Made by a program: the position numbers and the translations under genes
Part shown: piece by piece, positions 8,157 to 15,484 of the stretch
Layout: each line of letters opens with the position of its first letter
Numbering within the stretch: the first letter of the stretch is position 1
From: an uncultured Collinsella sp.
Lineage (GTDB): Bacteria; Actinomycetota; Coriobacteriia; Coriobacteriales; Coriobacteriaceae
DNA length: 31,130 bases
Reading direction: 5' to 3'
Assembly (NCBI GenBank): GCA_934654765.1
Contig: CAKUGX010000010.1
Span: 1-31,130, forward strand
Notes under the pieces: generated by a model
The model's database searches: none
What the model was told of the DNA's origin: nothing
Seen by the model: only the letters and a program-made list of their open reading frames with translations

Positions 8157-9880
8157 TGAGGTTTATGAAGCCGTATCGCGGGCTGATCGCGGTGACGCTA
8201 CTGGTGCTGCTGATAGACAACGTCGGCACGCTGCTGGTGCCCACGATGCTGGCGAACATGGTCAACACCGGTATCACCACGGGCGATGTCGACTACATCC
8301 TGCGCAATGGCTTCTACATGCTCATCGCGACCGGCATGGCCAGCGGCGGCGCGGTGCTGGGCTGCTATCTTTCGGCCCGCCTGGCCGCCAATGTGGCCTG
8401 CGATATCCGCAACGCCGTTTACGACAAGTCGCTCGAGCTGTCTGCCAGTGACTTTGAGCGCTTTGGCACGGGTTCGATGATCACGCGCTCGCTCAACGAC
8501 ATCAACGTGATCCAGCAGGCGATCCTGCAGACGATTCAGTTGGTGCTACCGGTGCCGTTTTTGGCCGTGGCCGGCATCGTCTTTGCTTGGTGTATCGACC
8601 CTGCCATGGGCATGCTTCTGGGCGTCGTGGTTGCGATCGTGCTGGTTGCGGCGGTCTTTACGGTTGCCAACGCGGCTCCGATTTTTATGCGCTTGCAGAG
8701 CTTTATCGACCGCATGAACGTGGTGCTGCGCGAAAACATCGTGGGCGTGCGCGTCATTCGAGCGTTTAACAAGGAACGCCACGAGGAACAGCGCCTGGAC
8801 GAGGTGTTTAGCGACTACGCCGCCAACGCCATAAAAGTCAACCATCTGTTTGTGGGCCTCGACAGCTCCACCTTCTTTCTGATGAATATCGCCGAGGTGG
8901 CGGTACTGTGGGTGGGCGGCAACCGCGTGGGCGCCCACGCCATGCAGATCGCGAGCATCTCGGCGGTGCTGGAGTACGCGCTTCTGATCCTGTTCTTTGT
9001 GATGATGGCCCAGATGGTGGTGCTGACGCTTCCGCGTGCCGCCGCATGTCTGAACCGCGCACAGCAGGTGCTGGAGATTAAGCCGAGCATCGTGGACGGC
9101 GAGCGTATGCTGGGTGACGAGGCGCCTGCCTCCGAGGGAGATGCGGATGCGGTCGCTGAGTTCGATCACATGTCGTTTCGTTTTGACGATGCCGATGAGG
9201 ACACCCTGTGCGACCTGAGCTTTGCCTGTCGTCGCGGTCAGACGACCGCGATTGTGGGCTCGACGGGCTCGGGTAAGTCGACGGTGGCAAAGCTCCTGCT
9301 GCGCTTTCACGATGCCACCAAGGGCGTCATTCGCCTGGACGGCGTCGATCTGCGCGAGCTTTCGCAAGGTGAGATTCGCGGGCGCATCGCCTATGTGCCG
9401 CAGAAGGCATGGCTGTTCTCGGGCACCGTGGCAAGCAATCTGCGCTTTGGCAACGAGGACGCAACCGAGGCGGACATGCTTCATGCGCTGCAGGTTGCCC
9501 AGAGCACCTTTGTGCTCGATCAACCGCAGGGGCTCGATACCCCGGTTGCCCAGGGCGGTACGAACTTCTCGGGTGGTCAGCGCCAGCGCCTGGCCATTGC
9601 TCGTGCGCTCATGAAGCGCGCCAACCTGTATATCTTCGACGACAGTTTTTCTGCTCTGGACTTTAAGACTGATGCGGCCCTGCGCCATGCGCTGCAGGAC
9701 GAGACGCGCGACGCCGCGGTGCTTATCATCGCGCAGCGCATCTCGACGATTCTGCACGCCGACCAGATCGTTGTGCTCAAGGACGGCGAGGTCGTGGGCT
9801 TGGGCACGCACGAGGAACTTATGGAAACCTGCGAGGTATACCGCGCCATCGCGGAATCGCAGATGAAGGGAGGTGAGTAG
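8144..9880 (+). CDS. ABC exporter half-transporter (permease-ATPase), degenerate-site subunit
   Basis: A 578-residue fusion of a six-helix membrane domain (about 1-310) and an ATPase domain (about 335-578). Motifs are Walker A GSTGSGKST (372-380), Q-loop Gln420 and signature FSGGQ (475-479). Walker B reads IFDD with Asp500 where the catalytic Glu should be, and the switch histidine is replaced by Gln531 (AQRIS). These two changes are typical of the TM287-like subunit of heterodimeric exporters, which contributes the non-hydrolytic site. The GTG at 8144 follows GAGGGGGA and overlaps marR by 13 bases; an ATG at 8156 overlaps the marR stop and is an alternative. It should pair with the next gene product. 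Substrate unknown; drug or lipid-like compounds are usual. Confidence 0.9.
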   Translation: MRLLMRFMKPYRGLIAVTLLVLLIDNVGTLLVPTMLANMVNTGITTGDVDYILRNGFYMLIATGMASGGAVLGCYLSARLAANVACDIRNAVYDKSLELSASDFERFGTGSMITRSLNDINVIQQAILQTIQLVLPVPFLAVAGIVFAWCIDPAMGMLLGVVVAIVLVAAVFTVANAAPIFMRLQSFIDRMNVVLRENIVGVRVIRAFNKERHEEQRLDEVFSDYAANAIKVNHLFVGLDSSTFFLMNIAEVAVLWVGGNRVGAHAMQIASISAVLEYALLILFFVMMAQMVVLTLPRAAACLNRAQQVLEIKPSIVDGERMLGDEAPASEGDADAVAEFDHMSFRFDDADEDTLCDLSFACRRGQTTAIVGSTGSGKSTVAKLLLRFHDATKGVIRLDGVDLRELSQGEIRGRIAYVPQKAWLFSGTVASNLRFGNEDATEADMLHALQVAQSTFVLDQPQGLDTPVAQGGTNFSGGQRQRLAIARALMKRANLYIFDDSFSALDFKTDAALRHALQDETRDAAVLIIAQRISTILHADQIVVLKDGEVVGLGTHEELMETCEVYRAIAESQMKGGE

Positions 9881-9881
9881 C

Positions 9882-11894
9882 ATGACCGAGGAGCTCAAGA
9901 AGCGCGGCGACGCTATCGATGCCGCCGCTGCGGACGCGGCCGAAGCGGTCGAGCAGGCTGCCGCGCCGACCGAGCTGGATGACGTTGCCAAGGCCGCGGC
10001 CGAGCGTGAGGCTCGCCGCCAAGCGCTGTACGAGGAAAACGAGCGTGCCGAGGACGAGCGTGCCCGCGCGGAGGCAGAGCGCATGCGCGATGTGGACGAC
10101 GAGGATGAGGACGAGAAACCCCGCGATACCTGGGCGACGGCGCGCCGCTTGTGGGGCGAGGCCGCCGGCGACCATTGGCGCTTCTACATCGTGTTTGCGA
10201 GCATCGTGTTCTACGTCATCTTTAACACCGCCGCGCCGGCATATAGCGCTCATGTTATCGACGAGCTGTGGGGCCATATACAGGTGGCGTTTGCCAGCGG
10301 AACCACCTTCAGCATCACCTGGGACCAATGCGGCAAGACCATCTTTGTCTACTTCTTGATCTGGACGGCCGCCGGGTCGTTCTATGCGTTGCAGAGCTTT
10401 TTGATGTCGAGTGTGGCCGAGCGACTCAACCTGCGCCTGCGCAACCGCATCGCGCAAAAGCTCAGCCGCCTGCCGCTCGCCTACTTTGACGCGCATCGCC
10501 CCGGCGAAGTGGTCAGCCGTGCGACCAACGACTTGGACAAGATGTCCGAGAGCATGCAGCGCGGATTGCTGCAGCTGCTGGTATCGATCGGTACCGTGAC
10601 GGGCGCCATCATCATGATGTTCGTCTATAGCGTTAGGCTCACGTTGATCTTTTTGGGTTTTACGGCGGTATCGCTGCTGGTGACCAAGGTGGTTTCGCGC
10701 CGTACGCATGATGTGACGGGCGAGCGTCAGGAGTGGGTGTCCAAAATCACGAGCGCGGTCGAGGAAGGCTATTCGGGCCGTTTGGTGATTCGCGCATTCA
10801 ACCGTGAGCACCAGAGCTCTGCCGAGGTGCACGAGGCCTCGGGCGAGCTGGCCCGCGTGAGCGCCAAGGCCGACTTTATGATCAACGCCGTCGGACCCGC
10901 GGTCCGCTTTATCGGTCGCCTGGCGCAGATCGTGATTGCGCTCGTGGGCTGCAGCATGCTGGTCGCCGGTCACATGACCGTCGGCGTGTTCCAGGCGTTC
11001 TTCCAGTTTATCTACGAGGCGTCCGAACCCATGACGCAGCTGTCGTTCACTTTCAACTCGCTGCAGAGCGCGCTGGCGAGTGCGGAGCGCGTGTTCGACC
11101 TGCTCGATGAGCCCGAGATGGGGGCCGATCCACTGCCGGACGAGGCTGCCAAGCTGTCGGGTCGCGTGGAGGGCCGTGTCACTTTTGAGCATGTGCGCTT
11201 TGGCTATTCGCCCGACAAGCCGCTTATGTGCGACGTGTCGTTTACCGCCGAGCCGGGTCAGAAGATCGCCGTGGTGGGAACCACGGGCGCGGGTAAGACC
11301 ACGCTCATCAATCTGCTCATGCGCTTTTACGAGATCGACGGCGGCCGCATTACGCTCGACGGTGTGGATACGCGCCTCATGAACCGCGGTGAGCTACGTC
11401 AGCAGTTTGGCATGGTGCTGCAGGACGCCTGGCTGTTCGACGGCACGATTGCCGAAAACATCGCCTACGGCTGCCCCGAGGCAACGCGCGACGAGATCGT
11501 GGCTGCCGCCCGCGCCGCGCAGGTCGACTTCTTTGTGCGCACCATGCCGCAGGGTTATGACACGCGGGTGGCCAACGATGCCGAAAGCATCAGCCAGGGC
11601 CAGCGTCAGCTGCTGACCATCGCACGCGTGCTGCTCAACAACCCGGCGATTCTCATCCTGGACGAGGCGACCTCAAGCGTGGACACGCGTACCGAGCTTG
11701 CCATCGGCCGTGCCATGGACGCGCTTATGCGCGGGCGCACGAGCTTTGTGATCGCGCATCGCCTGTCGACGATCGTGGACGCCGACCTGATCTTGGTCAT
11801 GGACCACGGCAACATTATCGAGCAGGGCACGCATAAGGAGCTGCTCGCAGCCGAGGGCGCTTATGCCGACCTCTATCTGAGTCAGTTCGCATAA
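9882..11894 (+). CDS. ABC exporter half-transporter (permease-ATPase), catalytic-site subunit
   Basis: A 670-residue permease-ATPase fusion. Residues 1-85 are an unusual highly charged Ala/Glu/Arg extension (predicted coiled coil, ending in an acidic DDEDEDE patch). The membrane domain covers about 95-400 and the ATPase domain about 430-670. The ATPase has a good Walker A (GTTGAGKTT, near 465), Walker B with catalytic Glu (LILDEATSS, near 592) and the switch His in IAHRLS, but a non-canonical signature SQGQR. This is complementary to the upstream subunit, as in TM287/TM288-type exporters: one consensus and one degenerate ATP site. The ATG at 9882 is preferred over GTG 9873 because GGGAGGTGA stands upstream. 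It starts 1 base after the previous stop, so translation is coupled. Confidence 0.92.
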   Translation: MTEELKKRGDAIDAAAADAAEAVEQAAAPTELDDVAKAAAEREARRQALYEENERAEDERARAEAERMRDVDDEDEDEKPRDTWATARRLWGEAAGDHWRFYIVFASIVFYVIFNTAAPAYSAHVIDELWGHIQVAFASGTTFSITWDQCGKTIFVYFLIWTAAGSFYALQSFLMSSVAERLNLRLRNRIAQKLSRLPLAYFDAHRPGEVVSRATNDLDKMSESMQRGLLQLLVSIGTVTGAIIMMFVYSVRLTLIFLGFTAVSLLVTKVVSRRTHDVTGERQEWVSKITSAVEEGYSGRLVIRAFNREHQSSAEVHEASGELARVSAKADFMINAVGPAVRFIGRLAQIVIALVGCSMLVAGHMTVGVFQAFFQFIYEASEPMTQLSFTFNSLQSALASAERVFDLLDEPEMGADPLPDEAAKLSGRVEGRVTFEHVRFGYSPDKPLMCDVSFTAEPGQKIAVVGTTGAGKTTLINLLMRFYEIDGGRITLDGVDTRLMNRGELRQQFGMVLQDAWLFDGTIAENIAYGCPEATRDEIVAAARAAQVDFFVRTMPQGYDTRVANDAESISQGQRQLLTIARVLLNNPAILILDEATSSVDTRTELAIGRAMDALMRGRTSFVIAHRLSTIVDADLILVMDHGNIIEQGTHKELLAAEGAYADLYLSQFA

Positions 11895-11926
11895 TGTGAC
11901 AAAGGGACAGTCCCGCATGTCACATT
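11893..11926. repeat. Compact nested palindrome with GGGACAG core
   Basis: AATGTGACA (11893-11901) pairs with TGTCACATT (11918-11926). Inside, GGGAC (11904-11908) pairs with GTCCC (11910-11914). The outer left arm overlaps the stop region of the second ABC gene. The core is shared with hairpins at 87-139 and 2223-2251. Confidence 0.65.
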
Positions 11927-11932
11927 GGAAAC

Positions 11933-11967
11933 AAGGCGCGCCGGGGATGAATTCCCTGGCGCGCCTT
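11933..11967. terminator. Bidirectional terminator between ABC operon and cysE
   Basis: AAGGCGCGCC (11933-11942) pairs perfectly with 11958-11967, extended by GGGA/TCCC near the loop. It sits between convergent genes. T-rich tracts are short on both strands (CTTCTT on plus, CTTGTTT on minus). Confidence 0.75.
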
Positions 11968-12007
11968 CTTGCGTTGATGCCGATGTCGTTTTGTGCCGCT
12001 TGCGTTC

Positions 12008-12712
12008 CTAGCGTTCGTCCACGAGCTTGGCGACGAGGGCTTTGAGCTCGGCCACCTCTCGCTCGAGTTCTTTGACGCGGCGGGCGTTCTCGGTGATGCC
12101 TTGGCGGTTGAGGGCGGACTGCTCGGCGGCGTCATCGGGCATGTACTCGCGATGCTGCTTGGCGTCGAAGCTTTCTTCGAACACGCGGCAGCCGTTGCGC
12201 TTGATGATGCGCCCGGGCACGCCCACGACGGTGCAGTTGTCGGGCACGTCCTTGACGACAACCGAGTTGCCGCCGATTTTGACGTTGTTGCCGATGCGGA
12301 TGTTGCCGAGCACCTTGGCGCCTGTGCCCACAGTGACGTTATTGCCGAGCGTTGGGTGGCGCTTACCGGTCTCGTTGCCGGTACCGCCGAGCGTGACGCC
12401 CTGGTAGAGCACGCAGTTGTCGCCCACAATGGTGGTCTCGCCGATGACGACGCCCATGGCGTGGTCGATAAAGAAGTGCTTGCCAATTTTCGCGGCGGGA
12501 TGAATCTCGACGCCGGTGATATGACGGGTGAGCTGCGAGAGCACGCGGGCGAGCGAGCGATGGCCGTGCTCCCAGAGCCAGTGCTCGGGCACGTGATTCC
12601 ACTTGGCGTGAAGACCGGGGTACGAAAGGAAAATGACCAGGCCGTTTTGCGCGGCGGGGTCCTGCGCCTGGACGGTCTTGATGTCCTCGCGAATGGTATT
12701 GATAAAGCTCAC
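12008..12712 (-). CDS. cysE: Serine O-acetyltransferase, CysE/EpsC type
   Basis: Transfers an acetyl group from acetyl-CoA to serine, giving O-acetylserine for cysteine synthesis. The 234-residue protein has a short helical N-terminus (about 1-65) and a left-handed beta-helix of hexapeptide repeats (about 68-175). The catalytic region has FIDHAMG (His84) and KRHPTLG (His119), matching the two active-site histidines of CysE. The GTG at 12712 is chosen because GGGAGGG lies just upstream and [11 protein letters not shown] fits family N-termini; a longer frame from a TTG at 12787 has no support. Unusually the C-terminus (about 207-234) is a charged heptad-like coiled coil, not the flexible tail ending in Ile that binds CysK in enterobacteria. 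TATACT near 12754-12759 (minus strand) is a likely -10. Confidence 0.93.
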   Translation of the reverse strand: MSFINTIREDIKTVQAQDPAAQNGLVIFLSYPGLHAKWNHVPEHWLWEHGHRSLARVLSQLTRHITGVEIHPAAKIGKHFFIDHAMGVVIGETTIVGDNCVLYQGVTLGGTGNETGKRHPTLGNNVTVGTGAKVLGNIRIGNNVKIGGNSVVVKDVPDNCTVVGVPGRIIKRNGCRVFEESFDAKQHREYMPDDAAEQSALNRQGITENARRVKELEREVAELKALVAKLVDER

Positions 12713-12936
12713 CGGCCGCCCTCCCTTAGCGCCATGGCAATGCGATTCAATAAAGTATAGCGATTCGCTAGGGATTAGGAAGAGCAATCTTTCACGGCTT
12801 TGCGTGACAGGTGTCAGTTATGCAAACTTGCTGGTAATGGAGTCATGCTTTTGTGGGGTCGTGTGCATGGTCGCGCCGCAACCGTATACTGGTCAACTTG
12901 GACGTGTCCGCGCCCACAACTGAGAGGTTTTACTTC
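12713..12936. promoter_or_regulatory. Divergent region cysE / dedA with TGACA-GG-TGTCA palindrome
   Basis: This region holds promoters for both genes: a minus-strand TATACT near 12754-12759 for cysE and a plus-strand TATACT at 12885-12890 for dedA. Good -35 boxes are not visible for either. A perfect 12-bp palindrome, TGACA-GG-TGTCA (12805-12816), lies between the two promoters, the position expected of a regulator site. Confidence 0.45.
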
Positions 12937-13575
12937 ATGGGTTTCATCAATTTTATCGCCGAGCTGCTCAAAGACCCGCGCACCGCGATTGCCAGCTGGA
13001 TTGCTGCCGGCCCGCTTATGGCCTACGGCTGCGTGTTCCTGATTATCTTTATCGAGACGGGCGTGGTGTTCTTCCCGTTCCTTCCCGGCGATTCGCTGCT
13101 GTTCGCCTCGGGCTTTTTTGCCCACAACGGCGGCTTTAACATCGTGGCTTTGCTGGCCGTTGCATGGGCCGCTGCCATCTTGGGCGATCAGTGCAACTTT
13201 ATGATCGGCCATTTCTTTGGCAAAAAGATTATCGCTTCGGGCAAGGTCAAGGCCATGACGCCCGAGCGCATCAAAAAGTCCGAGGATTTCTTGGACAAGT
13301 GGGGCCACCTGGCCATCTTCCTGGGTCGCTTCTTCCCGTTTATCCGCACCTTTGTGCCCTTTATTGCCGGTATGGGTGGCATGCACTGGCGCAACTTTGT
13401 CATCTTTAACGTGCTGGGCGGCATTACCTGGTCGACGCTCTTTACGCTGCTGGGCTACTTCTTTGGCGGCATTCCCTTTGTGCAGGAGCACTTTGAGCTG
13501 CTAATCGTTGGTATCGTCGCCGTGTCGATCATCCCGACCGTGGTCGGTCTGGTTAAGGCTAAGCTGGGCAAATAG
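12937..13575 (+). CDS. DedA-family integral membrane protein
   Basis: A 212-residue polytopic membrane protein of the DedA (VTT/SNARE-associated) family. DedA proteins are linked to membrane lipid homeostasis; some act as undecaprenyl-phosphate or phospholipid flippases, but that cannot be assigned here. Visible hallmarks are the acidic residue Glu40 before FFPFLPGDSLLF (45-56), and GRFFPFIRTFVPFIAGMGGM (130-149) carrying the conserved arginines Arg131 and Arg137. At least four hydrophobic segments follow the usual layout. The ATG at 12937 is preferred over an upstream in-frame start at 12853, because the 28 added residues are polar and unlike the family; the ribosome site (GAGAGG) is modest. 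It is a single-gene unit with its own terminator. Confidence 0.93.
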   Translation: MGFINFIAELLKDPRTAIASWIAAGPLMAYGCVFLIIFIETGVVFFPFLPGDSLLFASGFFAHNGGFNIVALLAVAWAAAILGDQCNFMIGHFFGKKIIASGKVKAMTPERIKKSEDFLDKWGHLAIFLGRFFPFIRTFVPFIAGMGGMHWRNFVIFNVLGGITWSTLFTLLGYFFGGIPFVQEHFELLIVGIVAVSIIPTVVGLVKAKLGK

Positions 13576-13613
13576 AACGCCTAACCCGAGGCAGCGCACA
13601 AACTGTGTCTTTG

Positions 13614-13647
13614 AGGCCCGTCACCGCTTACGGTGGCGGGCCTTTTT
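13614..13647 (+). terminator. Intrinsic terminator after dedA
   Basis: A 13-bp stem (13614-13626 with 13631-13643, one G-U) with a 4-base loop runs into TTTTT (13643-13647). Confidence 0.92.
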
Positions 13648-13713
13648 GCTTCGGGCAAATGAAAATACTTTACTTAGTTAAAGAAAAGCGTTTTATCAGA
13701 CGCGTACGGGGAG

Positions 13714-13719
13714 TACAAT
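13714..13719 (+). promoter_or_regulatory. Putative -10 element of ilvE
   Basis: GAGTACAAT (TACAAT at 13714-13719) repeats the form seen upstream of glmS. The -35 is poor (TTTTAT at 13691-13696). Transcription would begin near 13726, leaving a leader of about 147 bases. An AT-rich inverted repeat CTTTA/TAAAG lies upstream at 13668-13683. I see no T-box motif. Confidence 0.4.
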
Positions 13720-13726
13720 CTCGTGC

Positions 13727-13876
13727 ATGCGAATCGACGTGCCATCGACTTTGATGCTGTTCGCGTGTCCCGTCCGGCTCTACGCTCCGGGCGTGCGACG
13801 TTGCGACGCGGTCGGCCTCGGTCCTTGCGTGCGGGTTCGCGAGTATGCAACTGTGTATGTAAGGAGCGACATATGA
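13727..13876 (+). CDS. Possible leader ORF overlapping the ilvE start (49 codons)
   Basis: An ATG at 13727 opens a 49-codon frame whose TGA (13874-13876) overlaps the ilvE ATG in an ATGA arrangement. The ATG would be at or within a base or two of the predicted transcript start, so translation would be leaderless, a mode common in Actinobacteria. About 15 of the 49 residues are Ile, Leu or Val, somewhat high but also favoured by GC-rich sequence. The ilvE ribosome site AAGGAG lies inside its last codons, so coupling is possible. This is speculative and could be a chance frame. Confidence 0.25.
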   Translation: MRIDVPSTLMLFACPVRLYAPGVRRCDAVGLGPCVRVREYATVYVRSDI

Positions 13877-14925
13877 CTGTCGAGAAGAAGGATATCGATT
13901 GGGGTAGCCTCGGCTTTGGCTACATGAAGACCGATTACAGCTACGAGGCTCATTGGAAGGATGGCGAGTGGGACGAGGGCGGCCTGACCACCGACCACAC
14001 CCTGCATGTCTCCGAGTGCGGCGGCATCTTCCATTACTGCCAGGAGGTCTTTGAGGGCCTGAAGGCCTACACCGCGGAGGACGGCAGCATCGTCTGCTTC
14101 CGTCCCGACATGAACGCCGAGCGTATGTACAACTCTGCTCAGCGCCTCGAGATGCCCCCGTTCCCCAAGGACAAGTTCGTTGAGGCCGTCAAGCAGGTCG
14201 TTTCTGCCAACGCCGCCTGGGTTCCGCCTTTTGGTTCCGGCGCGACCCTGTACGTGCGTCCGTTTATGATCGGCTCCGGTGACGTGATTGGCGTGGCTCC
14301 CGCTCCTGAGTACACGTTCCGCATTCTCGTGACCCCGGTCGGTCCGTACTTTAAGGGTGGCCTCAAGCCCGTCAAGCTGCGCGTTTCCGAGTATGACCGT
14401 GCCGCACCGCACGGCACCGGCAACATCAAGGCCGGCCTGAACTACGCCATGTCCCTCAAGCCCACGATGGAGGCCCATCGCGAGGGCTATGCCGAGAACC
14501 TGTATCTCGACTCCGAGTCCCGCACCTATGTCGAGGAGACCGGTGGCGCTAACGTCCTGTTCGTGAAGGAGGATGGCACCCTCGTCGTTCCGCAGTCGCA
14601 CACCGACTCCATCCTGCCCTCCATCACCCGCCGTTCGCTCGTTCAGGTCGCCGAGGACCTGGGCATGACCGTCGACCAGCGTCCCGTCGAGTGGGCCGAG
14701 GTCAAGGCCGGCACCTTCGTCGAGTGCGGCCTGTGCGGTACCGCTGCTGTCATCTCCCCGGTTGGCGAGATCGACAATAAGGTTTACGGCGCCGACGAGA
14801 CCGTGACCTTCCCGGCTGGCTACACCGAGATCGGCCCTGTGATGAAGAAGCTCCGCGAGACCCTGACTGGTATCCAGTCTGGTGCTGTCGAGGATAAGCA
14901 CAACTGGGTTTACACCGTGGCGTAA
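13873..14925 (+). CDS. ilvE: Branched-chain amino acid aminotransferase, IlvE
   Basis: A PLP-dependent class IV aminotransferase that interconverts Val, Leu and Ile with their 2-oxo acids using 2-oxoglutarate/glutamate. The 350-residue length fits the long (ilvE subgroup II) form. The PLP lysine is Lys186 in TGNIKAGLNYA. The downstream TYVEETGGANVLFV has the conserved Glu, and ECGLCGTAAVISPVG supplies the cofactor-phosphate region near the C-terminus. HYCQEVFEGLKAY (54-66) is also typical. The ATG at 13873 is fixed by AAGGAGCG just upstream and by family N-termini (KKDIDWGSLGFGYMKTD). Longer in-frame starts translate a low-quality Arg-rich stretch. Codon use is strongly biased to C-ending codons, suggesting high expression. 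Confidence 0.96.
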   Translation: MTVEKKDIDWGSLGFGYMKTDYSYEAHWKDGEWDEGGLTTDHTLHVSECGGIFHYCQEVFEGLKAYTAEDGSIVCFRPDMNAERMYNSAQRLEMPPFPKDKFVEAVKQVVSANAAWVPPFGSGATLYVRPFMIGSGDVIGVAPAPEYTFRILVTPVGPYFKGGLKPVKLRVSEYDRAAPHGTGNIKAGLNYAMSLKPTMEAHREGYAENLYLDSESRTYVEETGGANVLFVKEDGTLVVPQSHTDSILPSITRRSLVQVAEDLGMTVDQRPVEWAEVKAGTFVECGLCGTAAVISPVGEIDNKVYGADETVTFPAGYTEIGPVMKKLRETLTGIQSGAVEDKHNWVYTVA

Positions 14926-14941
14926 GCTGCCATAGCTGTTC

Positions 14942-15066
14942 GGCCCGAGGACAACCTTCCTTTCCGGCGCGTCCTCGGACATGAAAGAACCTCCGCTGCG
15001 CACTACGTGCGGCGGAGGTTCTTTCGTCCTGCGGAGTGCGCCGGAAAGGTAGGTTGCCCTCGGGCC
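14942..15066. repeat. Nested 125-bp inverted-repeat element downstream of ilvE
   Basis: The outer arms are 29 bases each (14942-14970 and 15038-15066), paired at 27 positions plus one G-U. Inside, 14983-14996 and 15012-15025 form a second, perfect 14-bp stem. The segment 14945-14952 can pair instead with 14971-14978 (8 bp), so two mutually exclusive folds exist. There is no T-run. It may be a MITE-like element, a structured RNA or an mRNA-protecting 3' end. Confidence 0.75.
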
Positions 15067-15120
15067 TGCGTTACCTCGGCGCTGCCGTTACGGGCAATAT
15101 AGATCTGAATTAAAGATGGT

Positions 15121-15150
15121 GCGCGGCCTTTTAGGCCGCGCTTTTGTTTT
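15121..15150 (+). terminator. Intrinsic terminator, probably for the ilvE transcript
   Basis: GCGCGGCCT (15121-15129) pairs with AGGCCGCGC (15133-15141) around TTT, followed by TTTTGTTTT. It lies 195 bases after the ilvE stop, so the nested inverted repeat would be included in the mRNA. Confidence 0.92.
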
Positions 15151-15174
15151 GCTTCGTGCCATGTGGGGGTGGTG

Positions 15175-15385
15175 GCGACGTGCATTTTTGCGAGTATTCT
15201 GCAATCAAAGGCCCCTGCATACCGACCTCGGACGAAAAATCGGGATTTCTCGATGTTTTCTACGAATGATGGGCGGGGTTATGGGCTGACAGCGGGTGAT
15301 TTGCAGGGATATTCGCGGTCTTTGGCCTTTGTCGTGGCGCCCGATGCTCTTGGTTATGTTGAATACTCCCAAAAATGCACGGCGC
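15175..15385. mobile_element. MITE-like element, 211 bp with 25-bp terminal inverted repeats
   Basis: 15175-15199 and 15361-15385 are inverted copies matching at 23 of 25 positions, with the shared core GTGCATTTTTG and GAGTATTC. The interior has no recognised gene. A frame on the plus strand (15163-15468) runs through it but spills over both ends. Clear target-site duplications are not visible, and no transposase is present. A non-autonomous element or dispersed intergenic repeat is the best reading. Confidence 0.6.
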
Positions 15386-15403
15386 TTAGAGGGGGACCTA
15401 CGC

Positions 15404-15450
15404 GAAAAAGGAAACCGCCCCGTCGAAGTATGCATTCGACGGGGCGGTTT
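15404..15450 (-). terminator. Intrinsic terminator for lemA (minus strand)
   Basis: A perfect 16-bp stem (15412-15427 with 15435-15450, core CCGCCCCGTCG) is followed on the minus strand by CCTTTTT. It lies 34 bases beyond the lemA stop. Confidence 0.92.
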
Positions 15451-15484
15451 ATGCATATACCCGATTAAGACTCGGCCGTGATTG

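Noticed and set aside
13726..13872. T-box or other amino-acid riboswitch before ilvE
   Set aside because: No T-box consensus and no terminator hairpin in the leader. Only a possible overlapping small ORF remains.
15163..15468. 101-codon plus-strand frame through the MITE-like element
   Set aside because: It spans both terminal repeats and ends inside the lemA terminator hairpin, starts at a GTG in a G-rich run without a good ribosome site, and matches nothing I know. Kept only as a note because it could recur with copies of the element.
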